DNA from: Mucilaginibacter frigoritolerans
GTDB lineage: Bacteria; Bacteroidota; Bacteroidia; Sphingobacteriales; Sphingobacteriaceae
Assembly (NCBI RefSeq): GCF_007830615.1
Contig: NZ_VLLI01000019.1
Span: 35,143 to 99,142, forward strand
Direction of reading: 5' to 3'
DNA: 64,000 nt
Shown piece by piece: positions 1-8,716 of the stretch. How positions within the stretch are numbered: the first letter of the stretch is position 1; every line of letters starts with the position of its first letter. Position numbers and translations under genes: made by a program. The notes beneath the pieces are model-generated. The model ran no database searches and was not told the origin of the DNA. It was given only the letters and a program-made list of their open reading frames with translations.

Positions 1-2170
1 AAGTGGCCGGGTAGGCATATAATAAATTATTGACATTGTCTTTGTAAGCATCAACAGTAAAAGTTAAACGCCCTTTAAGAAAAGCCATATCAACACCTAA
101 ATCATAGGCAGTTTTAGTTTCCCAATTAAGTGCAGTTGATACCCCGGTTCCTAACGGGGTAGCTACACTTGGAGTTCCGGCAGCACCCGGCGTACCACCA
201 TTATAGTAGTAAGCAGGCTGAGCACCGGGACTTTGACCAGGAGCAGTACCTATTTGAGCTATAGTTGAATATGCTCCTACATTCTGATTACCAGTTTGTC
301 CGTAAGTTGCACGAATTTTTAAATCTGAAAATATTTTCGAGTCTTTTAAAAAGTCTTCGTTTGATGCATTCCAGCTAACTCCCAAAGAAGGGAATGTACT
401 GTATTTTTGTATTAAGTGTGAAGATCCATCTGTACGAACACTGGCTGTAAGAAAATATTTCTCTTTGTAATTGTATTGAACGCGGGCTAAGTAAGATACC
501 AGCGCATCTGACGAATAAGTGGAGGATGTTTGTTGAGACCCCCCAAGGCCCAGGTTGTAATAGCCAAGTGAATAAGTCGATAAACCTTTAGCAGTAGCTA
601 TAAAGTCTGTGGCTGTGCCTGATTGTACTTCATATAAGCCGGTAGCAGTTATTGAGTTATCGCCAAATTTGTGGTGATAGGTAAGGAAATTACTGCTCAA
701 ATAACCGGTGGTTTTACTTGTTTCGTTATTAATATAGCCTGCACCGGAATCATATTGGCTTGTTCCTGGGCCAAAAAGCCTTTGCAGGTAATTTTGACCT
801 ACGGAGTAAACATCGGTTGAGGTGAATGTCAGATCATTTATGATATGATAATTAAATGTGGCCGTACCGTTAAGATCTGTAGCGGATCCATCATCTGCCT
901 GGCTTAAAGCTTGTTCTACCGGGTTGAATTGGATAGATGCATACTTTGAGTGGCTTATGTATGCACCTGTAGCATCTTTTATTGGAGAGGTCGGGTCCCA
1001 CTCAACGGCCTGGTTAAATGGATCGGTCAAACCTCCACCGTAGCTATTATTATGGTTTTGCGGAAGTGATGCTGACAGGATAATTTTTACATCCATCTTT
1101 TTATTCAGCTTAAAATCCGTATTTGACTTAAATGTTGTTCTTTTATAAAAGGTATTAAGTATGGTACCCGGCTGATCGAGGTAGCCTAAAGACACACGAT
1201 AGGTTACTGCATCGGAACCGCCTGAGACAGCGACGTTATAATACTTTACCCATGGTTTGGTGAAAAGGGCATTCTGCCAATTGGTACCACCTCCGTTTGT
1301 TCTGAAGCTATTAAGTTGCGCTTGGGTAAAAGCATCAGTTTGCCCCGTAGATTCAAACTGATTATTAACTGACCTTGCAAAATCATAAGCGCCCATCAGA
1401 TCAAGCGTCTTCGGCATTTGATCATTTTGTACCCAGGTGTTAAACTCAATACGGGCTTTACCTGTATGGCCAGATTTAGTGGTAATCAAAACAACTCCGT
1501 TAGAACCGCGCGACCCATAAATGGCTGTCGAAGCGGCATCCTTTAGAATTTCAATTGATTCAACATCATTTGGGTCATCCGGTGCCGCGCCAATATTACC
1601 ATCGGTAACATATAACGGCTCTGTGTTTCCGGTAATAGAATTAGCACCTCTAATTTGTACCTGAGGCCCCTGACCCGGCTGACCATTAGCGCTGGAAACC
1701 GATACACCCGCAGCTGTACCCTGTAACGCCTGTGATATTTGCGTAATTGGGCGTTTAGCAATTTCCTTAGCACTTACAGAGCTGCTGGAACCGGTAATTT
1801 CGCTCCTTTTTTGTGTACCATAACCTACAGCTACAACTTCCTGCAAACCGATTGTGCTTTCCAGTAAAGTAATATTTAATACGGTTTGCCCATTTAATTT
1901 TACACTTTGATCGGCGAAACCGATAAAGCTGAAAACTAAAGTGGCATCATTAGGTGCCTGTATTTGGAACTTTCCGTTTGCATCAGTTTGTGTACCAATG
2001 GTTGTGCCTTGCACTTTTACCGTTACACCGGGAATAGGCCCACCTTGCGCATCTTTTACCTGTCCGGTAACTGTAACTGGCGGGGGGCTTTTAAAATATG
2101 CTGCATAACTCTTTACGGTTACAACAAACATAAATAAGAAAAAGATAAATAAAATTCTTTTCATTTTCAT
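1..2170 (-). CDS. SusC/RagA-family TonB-linked outer membrane receptor (C-terminus beyond window)
   Basis: Read by translating the minus strand from ATG at 2170; a second in-frame ATG lies two codons later. About 723 codons are open to the left edge with no stop, so the C-terminal part of the barrel is missing. Seen: an N-terminal hydrophobic signal (about residues 5-24), a CarboxypepD_reg-like beta-sandwich (about 30-105, with VTGQVKDAQGGPIPGV), then the SusC hallmark VGYGTQKR and a plug domain with RGANSI and YGSRGSNGVVLITTK. Family knowledge: SusC proteins form the TonB-energised channel that, with a SusD lipoprotein lid, imports glycans. SusD normally follows immediately, so it should lie just left of the window. 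The DUF5703/GH3/GH92 operon upstream on the same strand makes this a polysaccharide utilisation locus. The substrate cannot be read from sequence. Confidence 0.95.
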   Translation of the reverse strand, partial: MKMKRILFIFFLFMFVVTVKSYAAYFKSPPPVTVTGQVKDAQGGPIPGVTVKVQGTTIGTQTDANGKFQIQAPNDATLVFSFIGFADQSVKLNGQTVLNITLLESTIGLQEVVAVGYGTQKRSEITGSSSSVSAKEIAKRPITQISQALQGTAAGVSVSSANGQPGQGPQVQIRGANSITGNTEPLYVTDGNIGAAPDDPNDVESIEILKDAASTAIYGSRGSNGVVLITTKSGHTGKARIEFNTWVQNDQMPKTLDLMGAYDFARSVNNQFESTGQTDAFTQAQLNSFRTNGGGTNWQNALFTKPWVKYYNVAVSGGSDAVTYRVSLGYLDQPGTILNTFYKRTTFKSNTDFKLNKKMDVKIILSASLPQNHNNSYGGGLTDPFNQAVEWDPTSPIKDATGAYISHSKYASIQFNPVEQALSQADDGSATDLNGTATFNYHIINDLTFTSTDVYSVGQNYLQRLFGPGTSQYDSGAGYINNETSKTTGYLSSNFLTYHHKFGDNSITATGLYEVQSGTATDFIATAKGLSTYSLGYYNLGLGGSQQTSSTYSSDALVSYLARVQYNYKEKYFLTASVRTDGSSHLIQKYSTFPSLGVSWNASNEDFLKDSKIFSDLKIRATYGQTGNQNVGAYSTIAQIGTAPGQSPGAQPAYYYNGGTPGAAGTPSVATPLGTGVSTALNWETKTAYDLGVDMAFLKGRLTFTVDAYKDNVNNLLYAYPAT

Positions 2171-2246
2171 TTAGATTTGGTTAAAAATTGGTTTATAGAT
2201 TAAGGAATCTTGCGGTAAAATAAGCGGAGTTCGATTAAAAAAAGTA

Positions 2247-2293
2247 TAATAAAAGATTAATTTCATACATTAACAGGTATGTATTAATCTTTT
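2247..2293. promoter_or_regulatory. Candidate operator upstream of susC (large inverted repeat)
   Basis: Bases 2251-2268 and 2277-2293 form a nearly perfect inverted repeat (AAAAGATTAAT, one-base bulge, CATAC, and the complement), starting 77 bases before the susC ATG. Bases 2247-2261 (TAATAAAAGATTAAT) recur exactly at 11055-11069 in front of the GH92 operon, in the same orientation to the gene. I infer a binding site for the locus regulator; the hairpin could instead act in the mRNA leader. The rest of the 534-base gap 2171-2704 holds only the two further inverted repeats listed below, and I saw no exact TAnnTTTG box. Confidence 0.5.
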
Positions 2294-2558
2294 TTATTAA
2301 TTATAAGTGTTAACTGTATTATAATATGCGTTACACATTCAAGTGAATGGAAAAAAAAGAAAATATCCATTAATTTTTGCTGCTATAAACCATTCGATCA
2401 AACAGTGCCTACAACAAACTAATCTACATGAAATATTACCTGGATATGCTAAAAAATAAACTTTCACGATAAGGAGGACAACTCCTGAATGACGGACCTG
2501 CCTTCTCCCAACTATTAAAGTTTTTTATTTTTTAATATTTATAATTGATTTGATGAGG

Positions 2559-2594
2559 TATATGATTTTGCTTTGGATATTACAAAATCATATA
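2559..2594. repeat. Perfect 12-bp inverted repeat in the susC upstream gap
   Basis: TATATGATTTTG (2559-2570) and its exact complement CAAAATCATATA (2583-2594) flank a 12-base spacer. It lacks the T-run of a classical terminator on either strand. It may be a protein site or an RNA hairpin; the function is unknown. Confidence 0.45.
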
Positions 2595-2653
2595 AATAAG
2601 GTGGGTTTTATTTACTGCATATGCGATGTAGCTTTTGAAAAGACAGACTATTT

Positions 2654-2681
2654 TTTAGTTTTCGCCAATGCGAAAACTAAA
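2654..2681 (-). terminator. Hairpin downstream of the glycosidase operon
   Basis: TTTAGTTTTCGC (2654-2665), loop CAAT, then the exact complement (2670-2681): a 12-bp stem about 24 bases past the stop of the DUF5703 gene. No T-run follows on the minus strand, so it may be an mRNA-stabilising or attenuating hairpin between the operon and susC rather than a strict intrinsic terminator. Confidence 0.5.
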
Positions 2682-2704
2682 TTAGGATTTATGTCTGCTT
2701 AATT

Positions 2705-4897
2705 TTATTGTTTTGATATATCGATCACATCAGCCTTGCGTGAGGCAGGTGTAACTATCAAATCCGTAAGCTTGCCATCCACTACTCTGCCCTGAACCGT
2801 TGTATTATAAGGTGCGTTCAATTTAAACTCAGTATTGCCCCACTCTTTAGGCCAGGCCGGCAGCAGCAAGATTTTTTTACCGTCTACCTGCATCAACATT
2901 TCCTGCAAACCGTTTTCGCCATTACCGCCATTGTCTTCATCTGGCGCATAATCATGTCCTGTTGCCCAAAATGCCGGAAACTTAAGGAGAGGATCCTTAC
3001 GGGTAAAATTGAAAGTTACATAAGTTTTAGCTACATCTGCCAAACCAAGCATAGCTGCCTGTATCGGGTCCTGCACCCAGCAACCCATATCTTTAAAATG
3101 GCGCTCATCAAAAGTATTGTTCGCTAATTGCAGTCCGGGTTTGCCCAGTCCGTATAATCTGAACGGATAAACTGCATATAATTCCGGATTTTCCAGGTTG
3201 TGCCCCTTAATGTTTTGAGGACCAGTATAAGGCAATAATACCTTTTTACCGTCTTTGTCACCTATCGGGAGCTCGGGTAATTCACCGTAAAACCTTTTCC
3301 AGTTTTCCCGCAATTTCTCATCGGCTAAATCAGGCGGCAGGGCCACTAACCGGCTCAAAACGGCATGTAAACCAGCGATATCAGGTGCCGGATCGTGTGC
3401 CTTCCAGAACATCTCAATAGAATTATCAGGATCAAGCAATAATTTCCCCTGAGCATCGCGGCCAAAATGCTTATCAAAAAATTCCACGCCGGCTGTTGCT
3501 ATGGGCAAAAGCATTTCTCTGGCAAATTTTTTGTCGCCGGTATACTCATAATAATCCAGCATCATCATGCTTAACTCCAATATTGGGGTAAAGTAATGGC
3601 CCGTCCAGTTTTCCTTTACCTCTGCCCCCATATAAGGCAGGCCGCCCCAAAAGGGCGATGTTTCCTGAAAATAAGCGCCATCGTGATGGTAATAATTCTT
3701 TACAGCCTCCTTATTGCCTGGTAATATATCCAGGTACATTTTAAACAAGGGCAACATTTCGTCAAAATCGCCTGCCATCAGGCGCGGCCAGTACATAGCT
3801 CGGGTATTTTGCATCCAGTATTGCCCACCCCATTCACGATAATCAGCATCTATAGCTATTGCTTGAGCTTTTTCGTTTATTTTATATTGTGGATTATCCA
3901 CCACGAAAATGGACCCGTTAAATTTAATAGGATAACCACCCCTGCCGGCGCAGGCTGTAATGTAGCGTTGCAGGATATATCCTTGTGTTGTTGCTTTTGC
4001 AACATCGCCGCCATTTATAAATATCCAGCTCCGCTGCCAGAATTTATTCCACCATTGCTGATGGGCCAGCCGTGTCTGTTCAAGTGGCAAAGCATCTATC
4101 CGGGTAATTTCTCCATTCAGTTTTGCCAGCCATTTATCAAGGGCCAGTTCCTTTGTAGTTAAAGCATAGACGGAGACTAACTGATAATTAACAGCTTTAA
4201 TTGTTTGCAGGGAAGTATCGCCTTTGCTTACCAACCCTTTACCCTTAATAATTCCGCCGAAAACAAAGCCACGCAGATGCGCTTCAGCATCATCCGGATT
4301 TTGATGGTACCAGGTAATTCTATTGGCTTGTCTCGGCAAAATGGTATCACCTTTCCCAACCCGCCAGTTATCCAGCGCAACTTTTACAGAAACCGGCTTT
4401 ACGCTTTTTGACTCGACCCTTATAACCGGCTGGTTCGCGTCTACCCAAACTCTCAGATGGAGAGCATCGGCACCGGAACCCTCTGTAACCAATATCTCGC
4501 TGTTATGCAATTTTAGTATTTGCCGGAAGAAACATCCCTGCTGTGCCATCGGATTTGGGCTTACAGATACCCGTACCTTTCCCATTTTCATTAACACACC
4601 ACCATCTTTTATCCAGTTGTTCTTTTCTGTAGCTGGAGCAGCCCCCCAGGCATCGGTTTTCCCTATAAAAAAGCAAAGGTCACCGTTGGATTCAACCCAT
4701 ACATTGAGGCCAATATCGCCATTACCGGTTGGCATGGATTGCATGGACGTTGGCCCAGGCGTGTCCCAGTTTACATTATACGCATTCAATAATGGCACGA
4801 TATTAAATTCCTTCTTTTTTACCTGTGCACTGGTTGCAGCATAAAAAAATATGCCCGCTAATAAGGTAAATGCGATATTTAAAAACTTGTTATTCAT
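2705..4897 (-). CDS. Secreted DUF5703-type six-hairpin glycosidase-like protein
   Basis: 730 residues with a signal peptide (about 1-24, ending ATSAQ). The N-terminal part (about 30-270), with MPTGNGDIGLNVW near residue 55 and FFIGKTDAWG, fits the DUF5703 N-terminal domain; the rest fits an (alpha/alpha)6 barrel related to GH95-like six-hairpin glycosidases (QYWMQNTRAMYWP, EWGGQYWMQ, PDNSIEMFWKAHDPAPD, GHDYAPDEDNGGNGENGLQEML). It is last in the operon, 43 bases after the SGNH hydrolase. By family it should act on glycans in the periplasm or at the outer membrane. Substrate and catalytic residues are not established from what I can see, so the exact activity stays open. Confidence 0.72.
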   Translation of the reverse strand: MNNKFLNIAFTLLAGIFFYAATSAQVKKKEFNIVPLLNAYNVNWDTPGPTSMQSMPTGNGDIGLNVWVESNGDLCFFIGKTDAWGAAPATEKNNWIKDGGVLMKMGKVRVSVSPNPMAQQGCFFRQILKLHNSEILVTEGSGADALHLRVWVDANQPVIRVESKSVKPVSVKVALDNWRVGKGDTILPRQANRITWYHQNPDDAEAHLRGFVFGGIIKGKGLVSKGDTSLQTIKAVNYQLVSVYALTTKELALDKWLAKLNGEITRIDALPLEQTRLAHQQWWNKFWQRSWIFINGGDVAKATTQGYILQRYITACAGRGGYPIKFNGSIFVVDNPQYKINEKAQAIAIDADYREWGGQYWMQNTRAMYWPRLMAGDFDEMLPLFKMYLDILPGNKEAVKNYYHHDGAYFQETSPFWGGLPYMGAEVKENWTGHYFTPILELSMMMLDYYEYTGDKKFAREMLLPIATAGVEFFDKHFGRDAQGKLLLDPDNSIEMFWKAHDPAPDIAGLHAVLSRLVALPPDLADEKLRENWKRFYGELPELPIGDKDGKKVLLPYTGPQNIKGHNLENPELYAVYPFRLYGLGKPGLQLANNTFDERHFKDMGCWVQDPIQAAMLGLADVAKTYVTFNFTRKDPLLKFPAFWATGHDYAPDEDNGGNGENGLQEMLMQVDGKKILLLPAWPKEWGNTEFKLNAPYNTTVQGRVVDGKLTDLIVTPASRKADVIDISKQ

Positions 4898-4940
4898 TTG
4901 TATTGCAAATTATAGGGCCATGTGTTTAGTTCGCAATTCT

Positions 4941-6386
4941 TTAATTATTTTCAGGAATCTGCAAATATTGCCCAGTCGCTTTCAGTATAAAATCTGTAAT
5001 TGGCTTTGGGTTAGGGAAACTATGCGGGTGATGCTTAAAACCAGGTTTATGAATAACAGTGATATCACCGTTCAATGCTTTTACACTTTTTTCAAAAAGC
5101 AAGGTATTATCTGCAGGCGATACTGCTTCATCTTCATCAGCACATAAAATTAAGATAGGGTATTTACCTCTTACAATTTGCTTTACCTTATCAATCGGGC
5201 TGTTCTTAAATTCACGTACCTGCTCATCTGTGGTTATATTATAATCTTTCTTAAAGGCCTCAAACATATCATTCTTTATTTCAGGTGTTTTCATAAAACC
5301 TTCTGCCCATGAAGGGATATTTAAAAGCGGATTATCCACATAAACGCAAGACACTTTATTGATATTAACAGCAGCCCAGTTAAATACATACACACCACCG
5401 CGGCTCATCCCCTCCATTACAGCTTTCTTTCCTAAACCAGCCTTATATACCAGGTTATAGAAGTCATTCCAGTATTTAATAGATTCGTCATTACCTAATA
5501 ACTCTGCAACATCACAATAAACTAAATGAAATCCGCGCTGCAATAAGGATACATCCGTTTGAGGTTCGTGTCCCCAAAACCGTGCACGCCAGATCCATGG
5601 ATGGCCAGGCGCACTCCATTTAGGTTTTACAATTTTACAAGCACGGTTATCAAACGTAAAATCTGCGCATTCATAACCCAAAAAGGAACTTACTTTATAT
5701 TCGGTTTTTAGGTTTTTAAAAATGTTAAAACTTGTGTCTTTTTTTTGAGCTATGTTCTCATATATGGTTTGGGCCATAATTGCTGCACCTTCTTTATTTG
5801 GATGGATCTTATCAGGCGTTATCGCTTCTTTATCAACAAATGCCGAATGCATATCAATTACCTCAACCTTATTCTCAAAAGCAACCTGCTGAATGCGGGG
5901 ATTGACCTGTTGCACTATAACAGGATCCCAAATATCCGTTGTGTCCTTTACAAACGACGGCATGGCGAGCAGTAATACGATACGTGGATGGGAAGGTAAT
6001 TTAACAAATGGTTGAATAAATTCGTGGTAATCAGGCACAAAATCGTTCAGGTAAACGCGGTTTATTAATTTGCTGTCGTTACCACCAAGATCAATGATCA
6101 CAACATCCGGATTAGCAGCTAAAGCAGACTTATATTCGTTTGAATTCCAGTATGGCGAATTTCCCTTCTTCAACATCGTAGTTCCGCTTACACCATAGTT
6201 GGTTACCTCGTAATTATTCCCCAGCATGTGTTGAAGTTGCGCCGGATAGGAATTTTGGTCGCGATTTTCTATTCTGGCGCCATAAGTAATGCTGGCGCCT
6301 ATACAGGCTACTTTTAATTTATTTTGCGCATTTACGCTAATCTGTAAAACAAATAAACCAATTACTAAGAAATAAGATTTTGCCAT
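4941..6386 (-). CDS. Secreted SGNH/GDSL esterase fused to an alpha/beta-hydrolase domain
   Basis: 481 residues, signal peptide about 1-20. The N-terminal half (about 24-212) is an SGNH hydrolase: GASITYG with Ser32 (block I), GGND at 101-104 (block III) and DKIH with Asp192/His195 (block V). The C-terminal half (about 225-475) has an alpha/beta-hydrolase nucleophile elbow GMSRG (Ser328), an acid region CADEDE (about 415-420) and late histidines near 452-455. Such enzymes remove acetyl or other acyl groups from glycans, which would prepare substrate for the neighbouring glycosidases. Both active sites look complete, so this may be a two-activity esterase. It is third in the GH92-GH3-esterase-DUF5703 operon, 35 bases after GH3. 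Confidence 0.82.
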   Translation of the reverse strand: MAKSYFLVIGLFVLQISVNAQNKLKVACIGASITYGARIENRDQNSYPAQLQHMLGNNYEVTNYGVSGTTMLKKGNSPYWNSNEYKSALAANPDVVIIDLGGNDSKLINRVYLNDFVPDYHEFIQPFVKLPSHPRIVLLLAMPSFVKDTTDIWDPVIVQQVNPRIQQVAFENKVEVIDMHSAFVDKEAITPDKIHPNKEGAAIMAQTIYENIAQKKDTSFNIFKNLKTEYKVSSFLGYECADFTFDNRACKIVKPKWSAPGHPWIWRARFWGHEPQTDVSLLQRGFHLVYCDVAELLGNDESIKYWNDFYNLVYKAGLGKKAVMEGMSRGGVYVFNWAAVNINKVSCVYVDNPLLNIPSWAEGFMKTPEIKNDMFEAFKKDYNITTDEQVREFKNSPIDKVKQIVRGKYPILILCADEDEAVSPADNTLLFEKSVKALNGDITVIHKPGFKHHPHSFPNPKPITDFILKATGQYLQIPENN

Positions 6387-6421
6387 AATGCTTTATAATT
6401 ATTGATGCCGGTATTTACACC

Positions 6422-8686
6422 TTACAATTTACTTACAACTTTTAAACTATCAGTCAGTCTGATATCATCAGATGCGCTTCCAACCATAATTTTGAACATT
6501 CCGGGCTCAACAACCCGTTTCATCTGACGGTTCCATAGTGATAAATGTTCGGGCCCAATCTTAAATTTAACTATACCGCTTTCACCCGGTTTGAGATTGA
6601 TTCGCTGGAAGCCTTTTAAAGCCAGAATTGGTGTTGTTACGCTTGCTACTTCATCCCTTAAATATAATTGAACAACTTCAGTACCTTCAACTTTACCGCT
6701 ATTCTTTACTTTTACACTTACTTCGGCTGTTCCATTAACAGGGACAACAGCAGGACTAATATGGAGATTCGAATAATCGAATGTAGTGTAGCTTAACCCG
6801 TGGCCAAAGGCAAATAATGGTGTATTCTGCTCATCAACATATTTATGATACGATGTTGGTTTATGATCGTAATAAAAAGGAATTTGTCCAACAGATCGTG
6901 GAAAAGTAATAGGAAGCTTGCCTGATGGATTTACGTTCCCCAGCAAAACATCGGCCACCGCCAGGCCGCTCTTTTCGCCGCCAAACCAGGTTTCCAAAAC
7001 GGACGGAATATTTTTAGCAACCCAATTTATGGTGATTGGCCTTCCATTTGACAATACTGCAACAACAGGCTTACCGGTTGCTTGAATAGCTTTTATCAAA
7101 TTCATCTGCTGCTCGCTCAAATCAAGTTCGGCACGATCTTTACCCTCGCCTACAATATTGGTTTCTTCGCCTAGCACAACTACTGCCACATCTGATTTTT
7201 TTACAAGATCTACAGCTTTATTCTGTAAGTCGGTTTGTTTACCATCAAGCTGATAACCGGGCTCGTAATTAACATGTATGTTATTACCAGCCCGTTGTTT
7301 TAAACCATCCAATATGGATATGGCCTTATCCTCATCATTTGAATATCCGCCCAGGTAAGTACTTTCAGCCAACGGGCCAATAACCGCAATTGATTTCGCA
7401 TTGGTTATAGGCAATACCGACTCGTCATTTTTCAAAAGGCAGATACCTTCCCTTGCAGCTTTTAAAGACAGATCCTGGTTAGCTTCAGTATGAAATACTT
7501 CAGAAATAAGTGCCGGATTGGTGTAAGGATGGTCAAACATGCCGAGCAGAAATTTTACCCGCAAAATATCCGCTACAGTTTTGTTTAATTGTGTTAACGA
7601 CAAAGTCTTATTATTTACCGCAGTGGTAACAGCCTTTACAAAGTCGTCATGCCCGAAATCATAAAATTGCATGTTAAGCCCTGCATTAAACGTTTGCGAT
7701 AAAGCATCACTTGCATCGACTGCCACTGCATGGTTTTGAAGAGACATCTTAATAGCCCCCAAATCTGACAGAACGAAGCCTTTAAAACCCCACTCCTTAC
7801 GCAAAACATCAGTAAGCAACCATTTATTATCTACACAGGGAACGCCGTCAATTTCACTGTATGCAGCCATTATACCCATTGCGCCGCCCTCCTTTATCGC
7901 TTTCTCAAAAACGTACAGATATCTGGAACGCGCTTCACGTTCGCCTATATTTACCGGTGCTGTATTGCTACCGGCTTCTGGTATACCATGCACAGCAAAA
8001 TGTTTTGGCTCGGCAATTACCGCATCGTTATTGCTTAACCTTTTGCCTTGTAATCCTTTTATCATTGCCACTCCGTTAAGTGCATCTAAGTAGGGGTCTT
8101 CACCATAGGTTTCTTCTACACGTCCCCAGCGCGGATCATTGGGCAGGCAAAGTACCGGCCCTAATATCATCTCTACTCCATGTGCTCTTGTCTCTGTTGC
8201 AATAACGTGGCCCACCTGTCTTACCAGGGAAGTATCCCAGGCAGATGATAATTCAATCGGTATTGGGAACGATGTACTTCCTTTTCCGCTATAGCCATGT
8301 AAGCCTTCTTCAATAAATAATACAGGGATTCCCAGCCGTGTTTTTTCCATTGCATATTTCTGGATTTTATTGGCTATATCAACATTAATAGGGTAAAGAT
8401 CGTGTATGGATCCAATGCCTGTATTGCCAATGATCCTGGCTGTTATCTCTTCAGAATATTCAGTGGCCTCGTGGCCTTTAAAGCCATATTCATTTTTGCC
8501 CGAAAACATATCAAGTTGTAATATCTTTTCCTTCAATGTCATTCTGCCAATCAAATCGGCAAGCCGCTGTTCAACCGGCAGTTTCGGATTTTTATAAGGA
8601 TAGATGGAAGGTTTTCTTTCTACTGTGAAAGACAGTAAACAAAAAAGCAGCAATAAAAAAACGCCATATTTAACTAAATGGGTCAT
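6422..8686 (-). CDS. GH3 family beta-glycosidase (BglX-like)
   Basis: 754 residues with an N-terminal signal (about 1-22). Domain order is typical of BglX: GH3 TIM barrel (about 30-385) with DPRWGRVEETYGEDPY, KHF near 228 and the nucleophile Asp308 in FVLSDLGA; GH3 C-terminal alpha/beta sandwich (about 415-630, VVVLGE, GRPITI, FGGEKSGLAVADVLLG); fibronectin-III-like tail (about 665-740). The family hydrolyses beta-linked gluco-, xylo- or related oligosaccharides from the non-reducing end in the periplasm. Second gene of the operon, 30 bases after GH92. Length and motifs are normal, with no sign of damage. The precise sugar specificity cannot be told. Confidence 0.93.
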   Translation of the reverse strand: MTHLVKYGVFLLLLFCLLSFTVERKPSIYPYKNPKLPVEQRLADLIGRMTLKEKILQLDMFSGKNEYGFKGHEATEYSEEITARIIGNTGIGSIHDLYPINVDIANKIQKYAMEKTRLGIPVLFIEEGLHGYSGKGSTSFPIPIELSSAWDTSLVRQVGHVIATETRAHGVEMILGPVLCLPNDPRWGRVEETYGEDPYLDALNGVAMIKGLQGKRLSNNDAVIAEPKHFAVHGIPEAGSNTAPVNIGEREARSRYLYVFEKAIKEGGAMGIMAAYSEIDGVPCVDNKWLLTDVLRKEWGFKGFVLSDLGAIKMSLQNHAVAVDASDALSQTFNAGLNMQFYDFGHDDFVKAVTTAVNNKTLSLTQLNKTVADILRVKFLLGMFDHPYTNPALISEVFHTEANQDLSLKAAREGICLLKNDESVLPITNAKSIAVIGPLAESTYLGGYSNDEDKAISILDGLKQRAGNNIHVNYEPGYQLDGKQTDLQNKAVDLVKKSDVAVVVLGEETNIVGEGKDRAELDLSEQQMNLIKAIQATGKPVVAVLSNGRPITINWVAKNIPSVLETWFGGEKSGLAVADVLLGNVNPSGKLPITFPRSVGQIPFYYDHKPTSYHKYVDEQNTPLFAFGHGLSYTTFDYSNLHISPAVVPVNGTAEVSVKVKNSGKVEGTEVVQLYLRDEVASVTTPILALKGFQRINLKPGESGIVKFKIGPEHLSLWNRQMKRVVEPGMFKIMVGSASDDIRLTDSLKVVSKL

Positions 8687-8716
8687 TGTTATGATTTTAT
8701 AATTAAGAAAAAAAAA

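Noticed and set aside
2471..2517. Shine-Dalgarno-like AAGGAGG followed by a 9-codon ORF (MTDLPSPNY)
   Set aside because: Too short, no similarity, and such SD motifs are seldom used in Bacteroidetes.
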